64,000 nt of DNA, taken from NCBI RefSeq assembly GCF_018127785.1, contig NZ_CP072390.1, positions 62,001 through 126,000 on the forward strand, read 5' to 3'. This document shows, in pieces, positions 45,629 to 53,771 of the stretch (position 1 is the stretch's first letter; each line of letters starts with the position of its first letter). The notes below the pieces were generated by a model. It saw only the letters and a list, made by a program, of their open reading frames with translations. It was not told the origin of the DNA and searched no databases. This DNA is from Prevotella scopos JCM 17725 (GTDB lineage: Bacteria > Bacteroidota > Bacteroidia > Bacteroidales > Bacteroidaceae). The position numbers were made by a program, and so were the translations under genes.

Positions 45629-46444
45629 TTACTCAGCAGCTGGTGCCTCGTTCTCAGCCTTTGGAGCCTCTTCAGCCTTACGAGCAGCACGCTTTGGCTT
45701 AGCCTCAGCAGCCTCTTCAGCCTGCTCTGCAGCTGCCTTCTCGTCAGCCTTCTCTGCCTTACGCTCCTCAAGACCCTCTGCGATAGCGTCGCAGCAAGCA
45801 GAGAGGATAGCCTCTACAGAATCCTTAGCGTCGTCATTTGCTGGAATAACGTAGTCGATGTGCTTAGGATCAGAGTTGGTATCAACGATACCGAATACAG
45901 GAATACCGAGACGATTAGCCTCCTTAACAGCGATGTGCTCCTTCATTACATCTACAACGAAGAGTGCAGATGGCAGACGAGTCAAGTCAGAGATAGAACC
46001 GAGGTTCTTCTCGAGCTTAGCACGCTGACGTGAAATCTGCAAGAGCTCACGCTTAGAGAGGTTAGAGAATGTACCGTCGTTCATCAACTTGTCGATGTTC
46101 GTCATTTTCTTCACAGCCTTACGGATGGTTGGGAAGTTGGTCAGCATACCGCCAGCCCAACGCTCGTTTACGTATGGCATGTTAACAGCTGCAGCCTTCT
46201 CTGCTACAACTTCCTTAGCCTGTTTTTTAGTAGCGACGAACAAAATCTTCTTACCACTTCTTGCAATAGCTTTGAGTGCCTCTGCAGCCTCGTCAACCTT
46301 AGCTACAGTCTTGTGAAGATCGATGATGTGGATACCATTACGCTCCATGAAGATGTAAGGAGCCATTGCTGGGTTCCACTTGCGACGGAGGTGGCCAAAG
46401 TGGCATCCTGCCTCCAATAACTGGTCAAAATTTGTTCTTGACAT
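45629..46444 (-). CDS. rpsB: 30S ribosomal protein S2
   Basis: 271 residues. The S2 core is clear: LLEAGCHFGHLRRKWNP, YIFMERNGIHIIDLHKT, NERWAGGMLTNF, IPVFGIVDTNSDP. The last 45 residues form an Ala/Glu/Lys-rich tail (EKAAAEQAEEAAEAKPKRAA) absent from the 241-residue E. coli protein. Followed by tsf, the near-universal partner. Confidence 0.98.
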   Translation of the reverse strand: MSRTNFDQLLEAGCHFGHLRRKWNPAMAPYIFMERNGIHIIDLHKTVAKVDEAAEALKAIARSGKKILFVATKKQAKEVVAEKAAAVNMPYVNERWAGGMLTNFPTIRKAVKKMTNIDKLMNDGTFSNLSKRELLQISRQRAKLEKNLGSISDLTRLPSALFVVDVMKEHIAVKEANRLGIPVFGIVDTNSDPKHIDYVIPANDDAKDSVEAILSACCDAIAEGLEERKAEKADEKAAAEQAEEAAEAKPKRAARKAEEAPKAENEAPAAE

Positions 46445-46754
46445 GTTGTTTGTTTTTACTTGTTTACTTTCTTTTTAATTCTTTCTTGGCGAATGTGCTT
46501 CACCATGCTTCGTTAGAATCAACCGACGGGTAGTCCCCCGATAAGGAATCGCGTCAGTTTAGATACTAAACCATCTCCTTTGAACTTTGAACTAATCCTT
46601 TGAACTTTGAGGTTTGAAATTTGAACTTTAGCCTTTCAGCTTTCTGTTTGAACTTTTCCTTTCTGCTTTGCTTTATTCTTTTATCAAACAAAACATATCA
46701 TAAAGTTCAAAGTTCCAACTTCAATGTTCAATGTTCCAAGTTCCAAGGAAAATA
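46445..46754 (-). other. rpsI-rpsB intergenic region with repeated TTTGAACTTTGA motifs and a possible leader
   Basis: CCTTTGAACTTTGA occurs at 46577-46590 and 46597-46610, and TTTGAACTTT again near 46620; the inverse AAAGTTCAAAG lies at 46702-46712. Nearer rpsB, GTTTAG/CTAAAC (about 46555-46572) and CGGG/CCCG (about 46533-46544) hairpins could be an S2 autoregulatory leader. No promoter consensus is obvious. Confidence 0.4.
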
Positions 46755-47141
46755 TTAACGCTTACTGAACTGGAAGTGAGCACGAGCCTTTGGCTGACCT
46801 GGCTTCTTACGCTCAACAGTACGGCTGTCGCGTGTCAGGAATCCCTGGTCCTTTAGTGCTTTCTTATCTTCAGCGTTAACTTTTACCAATGCACGAGCGA
46901 TAGCAAGACGCAGTGCCTGGCTCTGACCAGTAAAGCCACCACCATCGAGGTTGGCCTTAATGTCATACTGACCTTCTACACCGAGCAACTGCAGTGGCTG
47001 CTTAACCACGTACTGCAGGATAGCTGATGGGAAGAATTCAGTTAAATCTTTCTTGTTGATAGTGATCTTACCGGTACCCTCTGAGAGGTAAACACGCGCT
47101 ACAGCGCTCTTACGGCGACCAATTGCATTAATTACTTCCAT
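46755..47141 (-). CDS. rpsI: 30S ribosomal protein S9
   Basis: 128 residues. Conserved start NAIGRRKSAVARVYL and C-terminus ERKKPGQPKARAHFQFSKR, which reaches the tRNA in the P site. 11 bp after rplM, as in nearly all bacteria. Confidence 0.98.
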   Translation of the reverse strand: MEVINAIGRRKSAVARVYLSEGTGKITINKKDLTEFFPSAILQYVVKQPLQLLGVEGQYDIKANLDGGGFTGQSQALRLAIARALVKVNAEDKKALKDQGFLTRDSRTVERKKPGQPKARAHFQFSKR

Positions 47142-47152
47142 CTTTCTCCTTA

Positions 47153-47617
47153 TTATTTATACTGGTTAATATCAATTGCCTTTGGCTTCTGTGCCTCAAG
47201 ACCGTTGAGCTCTGTACCTTCGATAACGTGGAGGTTATTCAAGAGATGACGACCTAAAGGACCCTTTGGTAACATACCCTTAACGGCATGACGAATCATC
47301 TTGTCGATACCATTCTTACGAGTACGAAGCTGGGCAGGAGTGTTAAAACGCTGACCACCTGGGTAACCAGTATAACGTGTGTAAACCTTATCAGTCTCCT
47401 TCTTACCAGAGAATACAACCTTAGCTGCATTGATAATGATTACGTTGTCACCACAATCTACGTGTGGGGTGAAAGTTGGCTTGTACTTTCCGCGAAGAAG
47501 CTTAGCTACCTTAGAGCAAAGGCGACCTACAACCTGATCGCTCGCGTCAATAACGACCCACTCTTTCTTAGCTGTTTCCTTGTTTACGGAAATAGTCTTG
47601 TAACTTAAAGTGTCCAT
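47153..47617 (-). CDS. rplM: 50S ribosomal protein L13
   Basis: 154 residues. Conserved WVVIDASDQVVGRLCSKVAK, HVDCGDNVIIINA, GMLPKGPLGRHLLNNLHV. First gene of rplM-rpsI-(gap)-rpsB-tsf. Confidence 0.98.
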   Translation of the reverse strand: MDTLSYKTISVNKETAKKEWVVIDASDQVVGRLCSKVAKLLRGKYKPTFTPHVDCGDNVIIINAAKVVFSGKKETDKVYTRYTGYPGGQRFNTPAQLRTRKNGIDKMIRHAVKGMLPKGPLGRHLLNNLHVIEGTELNGLEAQKPKAIDINQYK

Positions 47618-47762
47618 TCTAAAAAATTAATAATTTTACTACTAAAAAACGTTTTCTATTTCTACGATTGTGCTTTTCCTAACCATATTGCCCGGCCAAA
47701 GACAACACTATTAACACGTATCGTATGGGGTTCTAAGAATTCCCCCTTTAATAATCGGACTG

Positions 47763-47770
47763 CAAAGGTA
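47763..47770 (-). promoter_or_regulatory. -7 box of the rplM operon
   Basis: TACCTTTG on the minus strand. The implied leader is about 140 nt and contains a GGGG...CCCC hairpin (about 47729-47748), a candidate L13 autoregulatory structure. The rest of 47771-48014 is pyrimidine-rich with no gene. Confidence 0.5.
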
Positions 47771-48014
47771 CTTATTTTCAACCTTATACACTAATGTTAC
47801 CTCGTGTAAGTATGTAATGTTTATATTTATTTAACACAATATCTCCTCACCTTCTCTCACCAACCCATTCCTCCCATTCCCTGTCTTCTCCTTCCCGGTT
47901 AATATATGTTACTCTGTCTTTATATACCCTGTCTCCAATTGTTTGCGAAAACTTAAAAATGCGGCGATGAAGTCAAAAATGGTAAAAAAGATAGAGGGTT
48001 ATGATTGTTTTGTT

Positions 48015-48022
48015 TATTTTTG
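48015..48022 (+). promoter_or_regulatory. -7 box of the lactonase-like gene
   Basis: TATTTTTG on the plus strand, 110 bp before the ATG at 48133. Confidence 0.45.
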
Positions 48023-48132
48023 CACCCACTTGATACCATTTTCTGCCCACTCGTAGGCTGACGAAAGTCATTAGGGTATAATAATAAAAGGTGATACATA
48101 GAACATAAATTAATATAACAGATTAAACAAAG

Positions 48133-49227
48133 ATGAATTTAAAATCTATTTTCTTAGGCGTGGCTTTAGCCTGCGGTACAGTTATCGGTTATGCCGATAA
48201 TAATATTAAGTTGGTTGTTGGCACTTATACTGATGCTGGCAGTCAGGGGTTGTACTCTTTCTCTTTTGATCAGTCAACAGGTGCAGCATCTGAACTGAGT
48301 TCGTTGAACGTAGAGGATCCTTCTTACTTCGCATTTAGTAAGGACGGACGTCATATTTATGCTGTTAGTGAGAAGAATAGTGCAACAGCTGTTCTTAATA
48401 GCATTGGTTTCGACCCTATTAATGGTACTTTCGCTTTTAAGAATTCACAGTTGACCCATGGTGGCGACCCTTGTTATGTATCTACCGATGGCAAGATTGC
48501 TCTTACAGCTAACTATTCTGGTGGTACTATTTCAGTATTCCCTATCCTAAAGAACGGAACACTCGATAAGTCTTTGTTGCAGATTGGTAGTAAGAAGGGT
48601 GGTCCTAACCGCTCACGTCAGAACACCCCTCATGCGCATTGTGCTGTCTTCGCACCTGATGGTTATATCCTTACAACCGATTTCAGTGGCGACCGTATCC
48701 TTTGTTTCTCTTATAATAAACATGATAAGAAGTTAGAGAATCATGGTATTGCAGCGCATATAAAGGCTGGTTCTGGTCCACGCCATCTTGTTTTTGCTCC
48801 TAATGGTAGATATGCTTATCTTATGAACGAATTGTCTGGTAAGGTGATCGTTTATAGTTATAGTGATGGTAAGTTAAAGGAACTTCAGTCTATTGCTGCT
48901 GATAACGCTAATGCACATGGTGGTGCTGATATCCATGTTAGTCCTGATGGTATGTTTGTTTATGCAAGCACACGTTTGAAGGGTGATGGTATCACAATCT
49001 TCCGTGTAGGCAATAAGGGAACGTTGACTCGCGTTGGTGTGCAGCGTACGGGTAAACATCCACGTAACTTTGCTATAACGCCAAATGGTAAGTTCCTGCT
49101 CGTTGCTTGTCGTGATGATAACTCTATACAGGTTTACTCACGTGATAAGGATACGGGCTTGCTTAAGAATACTCATCAGGACATTGTCCTTAGTCACCCT
49201 GTTTGCGTGAAGTTCTATCCGGAGTAA
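48133..49227 (+). CDS. Secreted lactonase-like seven-bladed beta-propeller (YbhE/Pgl type)
   Basis: 364 residues with a signal peptide (1-21, ending IGYA). Repeated blades of the lactonase family: LVVGTYTDAGSQGLYSFSF, LTANYSGGTISVFPI, HAHCAVFAPDGYILTTD, HGGADIHVSPDGMFVYAS, HPRNFAITPNGKFLLVAC. Cytoplasmic relatives hydrolyse 6-phosphogluconolactone; this one is exported, so its substrate is probably a different lactone or it has only a binding role. It stands alone. Confidence 0.85.
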   Translation: MNLKSIFLGVALACGTVIGYADNNIKLVVGTYTDAGSQGLYSFSFDQSTGAASELSSLNVEDPSYFAFSKDGRHIYAVSEKNSATAVLNSIGFDPINGTFAFKNSQLTHGGDPCYVSTDGKIALTANYSGGTISVFPILKNGTLDKSLLQIGSKKGGPNRSRQNTPHAHCAVFAPDGYILTTDFSGDRILCFSYNKHDKKLENHGIAAHIKAGSGPRHLVFAPNGRYAYLMNELSGKVIVYSYSDGKLKELQSIAADNANAHGGADIHVSPDGMFVYASTRLKGDGITIFRVGNKGTLTRVGVQRTGKHPRNFAITPNGKFLLVACRDDNSIQVYSRDKDTGLLKNTHQDIVLSHPVCVKFYPE

Positions 49228-49539
49228 GGCTCTTTTAGGAGTTAAGGAGATTTCAAGAGGAGTTAAGGATTTAAGGAGTGAAATGGAGTTAAGACGATAG
49301 TCTTTTTCCTTTCGCTCCTTTTCTGTTTTTTGTAGTTAAGGAGTTAAGAAATGAAGTTAACACATTAGGCTTTTTTGTTTAGTCAGTTATTATCATATAC
49401 TTATAGTCTTAATCTCATACTATGCCTATATCCTAAATTAGAAGATGATAAACGTTTTTTTATTCTAATAAGAGAAACAAAACAGCCTCCCAAACTCGCG
49501 TCTGAGAGGCTGTAATTATATAATAATGAAAAGTTAAGT
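49228..49539. other. Intergenic region with GGAGTTAAG repeats and a terminator
   Basis: GGAGTTAAG or close variants recur at about 49239, 49259, 49284 and 49338. ACAGCCTC (49482-49489) pairs with GAGGCTGT (49506-49513), 26 bp past the fimbrillin gene's stop, and is the probable terminator for it. Confidence 0.55.
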
Positions 49540-52347
49540 TTACTCTGCTACTGGGCGTACACCTAGGCCATACGAACGGGTTCCAAAACCATTAGAATCT
49601 GTAATTGGCATACTAAATCTATTGCTTGTCATTAAAGCACGGAAAGCGAAGCCAGGACCACCTGTACCATGAATTAAAGCAGCGGATGCCCAATACATAG
49701 CATAACCATTTACGCCTTTAATAACTCCATCATTACCATCACGGTATCCACCAGCTGGGAAGTAGATATCCTTGTCATTATCTAATTTGAGCGTATAACC
49801 ATTCTCCCATACAGCTACACCTTTGCTTAAGTCCTTAAATGCATACGCATCTGGTACTTTGAAACCAACTGGTGATGGGTCATAGATAGTCTTTACTCCG
49901 TTCTTTATAGGGGTCTCTGATTCATACATCTTATCGTTATCAGCCGACCAAAGGTTGATGTATTGATGATTTGTCCAGCTCAACTTACCACCACCTACCT
50001 TAGGTAGCATTATACCCGGTTCACGAATACTAAGTCCGATGGTACGTTTCTCCATCCTTTGTACATTTGCAGGGTTAGTGTAATCTGTAACCTGATCACC
50101 AACTATAACATAACCATCGTTGAATTTGTAACCTGTATTAGGATAGAAAGTATCCGTTCCAGGGAGCGGATCCTTACGTCCCCACTGATAAAGATTTCCA
50201 TATCCTTCGCGAACATTATTACCTGCAGCTTGCTTAAGCGTAATAGTAGCAGTCTTCTTTTCGCCTGTTTCAGCCTGTTGTTCTATCTTAACAACAACTT
50301 CACGCTTGAGTCCGCCTGTCCATTTGGTGTATTTCCAACCAAGGTTATCAGTCATAAAGTTATATGTAGTGCCGCCACTGGTAAATGGAATCTTCTTAAG
50401 AGAACTCTTAGGAGTAAACCATAAGTGCCATGACCACATAACAGTACCTGATGCATTCTTAACAGCGATGACAGCATTACCATTAACCAACTGATTCTTG
50501 TTAACAGTAAACTCAAGGAAAGAGTTTTGTCTGCTACCTGTTACTGATGCATTGGATACAACACCAGCTACATCTGACCATACAATTTCAGCTTGTGTTG
50601 CTGGGTCTCCAGCGTTCTGTACGTTGATATATGGAGAAGTAATCTTGTGGTCGTTATGATCAACGAATTCCTGCAATACGAACTCTTCTGTACCCATTAC
50701 TTTAGTTTTAGAACTGGTATATGCTGAAGAGTTAGTACCACCTCCCTTAATAGCGTTACCATAAACCAATGGAATACGGTATGTACCAGGTGCACTGATA
50801 ATGTAACAGTTTGCTGTATTTTCTATTGCAGTCTCACCTTTAGCATTAGCAAGATTGTAGTTTGTAACAGGGTCTGCATGCTTCATTGCATAGTTGAAGT
50901 CAGCCAAGACATCACGTTGGTTGGCTTTGAAGGTAGCAGTATATTGTTCAACATCTTGCGTTGTAGTTCTGCCTTCATTAGGAATAGTCAACCAATCAGG
51001 CTTCTCACTCATAGAGAAGGTACCATCTCCATCAGCGTCATAGCTAACTACCTTCCATTTAACAGCACGATGCTGCTTGTCATCGTCTACGTATGATGTA
51101 ATCTGATATGATGTAGTTGCACCTTCTGTGTTTGCTGCTTCACTTGGATTAGGAGTAGCTTCGAAGGTATATTTGAGATTATTAGCCGACTGTGATAATG
51201 CGTATGTCTTTGTAGTACCAGCCTTCCAAGTGCCAGCGAGCGGTGCTACGATAGCAGGATTAGGCTGATTGTCGAAGTATACCTTAACCTTGAGACCCGA
51301 TAAACTCTGTGGAATCATATAGAAAGTGAAGTTGTCGCCATCTTTACCAACGATAGTCTCATTGACATGACCAGATGTGTTTACGCTGATACCGCTGAGT
51401 GTGAAGGTAGCAGGAGTGCTAACGTCAGACCATGCACTGTTGAAAGATGCACCAGTAGTAGCCTGTACTGATGAAGGTAAAGTGAACTTACCCTTGCTCT
51501 TTGCACCAACAATCTCAATCTTTGTAATCTTATGAGTACCTGACAAGCGGTCGCCAATCTTGAAACGGATAGCGGTCATTGCGTGCTGGAACTGCAATGG
51601 TACTGCAGGCGCAGTACCCTGTGTTGCATAGTGAATAGGAGTTGTACCAGAACAAGCAGTCATCAAATCTTTCTGATTTTGTACAGTTGGTTCAACCTCA
51701 ATATTTACGTATGGAGTTGAAGTGTTAGATGCTGGAGAAAGTGTTAACTTGCTGTAAGATGTTGTTATCTGTGGATAAACAGCGTAGAAACGTGCGTATG
51801 GCTCACTCCATGACCAAAGTTGAGTCGTTGCGAGTGTACCGTCAGCATTTACCTCAGCGTTATGGAACCAAGGAGTGGTGCTGATGCTTGTTGCAGAAGT
51901 TCCACGATAAGCGATTGCAGAGAACTTGCCAAGTGTAGCTGTTGTGGTAATATTAGCACGTGTAGCAGCCACACCAGCATTAGTAAAGTCATCGTCAATA
52001 CCTGCAACAGTACTCTCTATGAGGCAATACTCGCTGTTGCCAGGAATTTCAATCTTGCGTGTTGCAAGGTCCTCAGGTGTCAATCCCTGCATCTTCAGCT
52101 GCTCTGCGAATCCTGCACGGGTCATTGCCAAGGCTGGATTAGCCTTTGCTGCCTGCTGAGCCTGCTCGCCTGCAGTTGTCACCTGAAATTTTACGGCAGT
52201 ACCATTCTGCCCAATATTTGTAGAGTCGAGTTCGTTGTCAGAGCAGGCTGTTAATCCCAAGACTGTCAGTCCGCTAAGACATGTAAACATGAGTGCCGCT
52301 GTTGATTTTCGTCCAACATTGCACTTGCGAATTTTATTAAACTTCAT
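49540..52347 (-). CDS. Fimbrillin family lipoprotein (Mfa-like), large
   Basis: 935 residues. Signal peptide with lipobox LTAC (Cys35). Residues about 45-390 match fimbrillin/Mfa-like families (YARFYAVYPQITTSYSKLTL, PLQFQHAMTAIRFKIGDRL, FTFYMIPQSLSGLKVKVYF). The middle (about 390-700) carries immunoglobulin-like repeats. The C-terminal third (GYGNLYQWGRKDPLPGTDTF, YDPSPVGFKVPDAYAFKDL, FAFRALMTS) resembles FISUMP-like lectin-type domains. It is likely a surface-exposed adhesin or fimbria-tip-like component. A 55-residue peptide gene lies 50 bp upstream in the same transcript. Confidence 0.85.
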   Translation of the reverse strand: MKFNKIRKCNVGRKSTAALMFTCLSGLTVLGLTACSDNELDSTNIGQNGTAVKFQVTTAGEQAQQAAKANPALAMTRAGFAEQLKMQGLTPEDLATRKIEIPGNSEYCLIESTVAGIDDDFTNAGVAATRANITTTATLGKFSAIAYRGTSATSISTTPWFHNAEVNADGTLATTQLWSWSEPYARFYAVYPQITTSYSKLTLSPASNTSTPYVNIEVEPTVQNQKDLMTACSGTTPIHYATQGTAPAVPLQFQHAMTAIRFKIGDRLSGTHKITKIEIVGAKSKGKFTLPSSVQATTGASFNSAWSDVSTPATFTLSGISVNTSGHVNETIVGKDGDNFTFYMIPQSLSGLKVKVYFDNQPNPAIVAPLAGTWKAGTTKTYALSQSANNLKYTFEATPNPSEAANTEGATTSYQITSYVDDDKQHRAVKWKVVSYDADGDGTFSMSEKPDWLTIPNEGRTTTQDVEQYTATFKANQRDVLADFNYAMKHADPVTNYNLANAKGETAIENTANCYIISAPGTYRIPLVYGNAIKGGGTNSSAYTSSKTKVMGTEEFVLQEFVDHNDHKITSPYINVQNAGDPATQAEIVWSDVAGVVSNASVTGSRQNSFLEFTVNKNQLVNGNAVIAVKNASGTVMWSWHLWFTPKSSLKKIPFTSGGTTYNFMTDNLGWKYTKWTGGLKREVVVKIEQQAETGEKKTATITLKQAAGNNVREGYGNLYQWGRKDPLPGTDTFYPNTGYKFNDGYVIVGDQVTDYTNPANVQRMEKRTIGLSIREPGIMLPKVGGGKLSWTNHQYINLWSADNDKMYESETPIKNGVKTIYDPSPVGFKVPDAYAFKDLSKGVAVWENGYTLKLDNDKDIYFPAGGYRDGNDGVIKGVNGYAMYWASAALIHGTGGPGFAFRALMTSNRFSMPITDSNGFGTRSYGLGVRPVAE

Positions 52348-52397
52348 GAATGGATAATTTTGTTTGTTTTTTACTTTAAAATAAAAACTCTTCCAAC

Positions 52398-52565
52398 TTA
52401 ATTCTCAGGTACGAGGTTTGTGTCATCATTGTCCTCATCGGGATTTATTACTGTAGGAGTCGTATTTACAGGGGGGCTACCAGCCAAGATTGAACATTCG
52501 CCAATCAAGCTAAATATCAAAATTTGAGGCTCCAAATAAGCCTTCTTTGTTTCTTTTACTTTCAT
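52398..52565 (-). CDS. Small conserved peptide (55 residues) upstream of the fimbrillin lipoprotein
   Basis: Starts at the ATG at 52565: MKVKETKKAYLEPQILIFSL, then IGECSILAGS, then an acidic, Pro/Thr/Asn-rich tail ending DEDNDDTNLVPEN. It has its own consensus promoter 136 bp upstream and is followed by the fimbrillin lipoprotein gene after 50 bp. The pattern KK.YL.P, an aliphatic stretch, E.S(I/V)L, GS and an acidic tail recurs in the 69-residue segment at 15220-15426. It has no signal peptide or membrane helix. I have seen such short peptides in Bacteroidetes but know of no assigned function. Confidence 0.7.
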   Translation of the reverse strand: MKVKETKKAYLEPQILIFSLIGECSILAGSPPVNTTPTVINPDEDNDDTNLVPEN

Positions 52566-52700
52566 TTTATAATTGTTTTGAATACCTATTTACCTATTTA
52601 TTTTTTTAGTGCTTACAGTGGCTATAGATAACAAGCATATATTTGGTGGTTATTTAGCAATATATTACTCGTATCGTTTGTATGTTTTAGATTGAGGGTG

Positions 52701-52731
52701 CAAAGATAAATAAAATAAAATGAATGTCAAA
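52701..52731 (-). promoter_or_regulatory. Promoter of the peptide-fimbrillin operon
   Basis: TTTG (52731-52728), 19-bp spacer, TATCTTTG (52708-52701) on the minus strand: a perfect consensus. The leader is about 130 nt. Confidence 0.8.
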
Positions 52732-53240
52732 GGAAAAGTGGCACAAATCGAGTACGATACCAGTTGTTTATACTTCTAACAGGTGATTTTTTTCGATATC
52801 CTGTTTTTAATAGCTGTTTCTTTCTTTTGTTTTTATATGATATTTTTTTTGAATAAATAAAGGCTATTTGTTTCATGTGATATGGAAAGAGTAAAACACG
52901 ATACTTTATTTAATTCTTAACTAAAGTTTCCCACCCTCAAAAGTTGGCTTAAAATAACAGTTCCTCAATAATCATTGGTCTCTTTGCAGTACTATATTTC
53001 ATTGATATTGATACACAGAACTTCAGTAAGGACCAAGACACAGCACTATCGATGAAGAGGCTTAAAAGATTTTTACCGCTACCTTTCTAAGCAAACGACG
53101 AATAAATGGTTTTCAGCAAGTTACCACACGTTTTATTCCTCTCGTTTCCTCTCCGATAAACCATCTTATGCTTCTTGTTACCCATATATCCTGCCAACAG
53201 AACTACACATGTAGCCTTTCTTATTATTTCCCAATGCTCT

Positions 53241-53319
53241 CTAAGACTTGTCCGAAGGCTCTGGACAGTTGTTCCGGAGCGTCCGGACACTTTGTCCGGC
53301 GCCTCCGGACGATTCTTGT
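53241..53319. repeat. Array of GGAC/GTCC palindromes, period 22 bp
   Basis: Two intact 13-bp units, 53263-53275 (GGAC-AGTTG-TTCC) and 53285-53297 (GGAC-ACTTT-GTCC), with degenerate units on each side (53241-53253 and 53307-53319). All are separated by 9-bp spacers (GAAGGCTCT, GGAGCGTCC, GGCGCCTCC). The 4-5-4-plus-9 geometry is identical to the GCAC/GTGC arrays, but the arms differ and there are no mobile-element ends. The surrounding 52732-53700 holds no credible gene. Confidence 0.85.
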
Positions 53320-53706
53320 TAGATACGTACTTTCTGTTTGTTTTAGACAGAATGACAGAAAGAGCATATTTTTAATGACACATTTCTTTATCGAGCAAAT
53401 GTGCGATTTAGCAATTCTGTTGTAATCAAACAGTCGGTACATTCATCGGTTACCCTGATTCTTTAACTACATTGAGTCATCTGCTCATTATGTACCTTCT
53501 GTCTATGTCACTCGTGTAATCCGTAGTTCTGTACAGATAAAGACAGCGTAACTTTTCTAATTCATAGTTCATAATTATGATTACCTTTGTCTGGTGTCGA
53601 TTATTGCTACAATCAACTTGTTTACTTGTTAACCAGAAACTTGTCAACAGCCCCAAGACACCTCCCATTTATCGTTATTCTACGCTCATAATAACTTATC
53701 TAATAC

Positions 53707-53737
53707 TTGCAGAAACAAAAGAAAGAATGTATCTTTG
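53707..53737 (+). promoter_or_regulatory. Promoter of the hybrid two-component gene
   Basis: TTG (53707-53709), 20-bp spacer, TATCTTTG (53730-53737). The leader is about 28-34 nt, which fixes the gene start at 53772 or 53778 rather than at ATGs upstream of the promoter. Confidence 0.7.
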
Positions 53738-53771
53738 CTGCGGTAAAAAAGTATTGTACATAACCTTTTTA

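Noticed and set aside
53087..53442. Short open frames across the GGAC/GTCC array
   Set aside because: They arise from translating the palindrome repeats (strings like SGRSGTTV and CSGASGHF) and lack start-site or family support.
53577..53771. Upstream extension of the hybrid two-component protein to the ATG at 53577
   Set aside because: It would place the start before the promoter at 53707-53737 and add a non-conserved segment ahead of the signal sequence.
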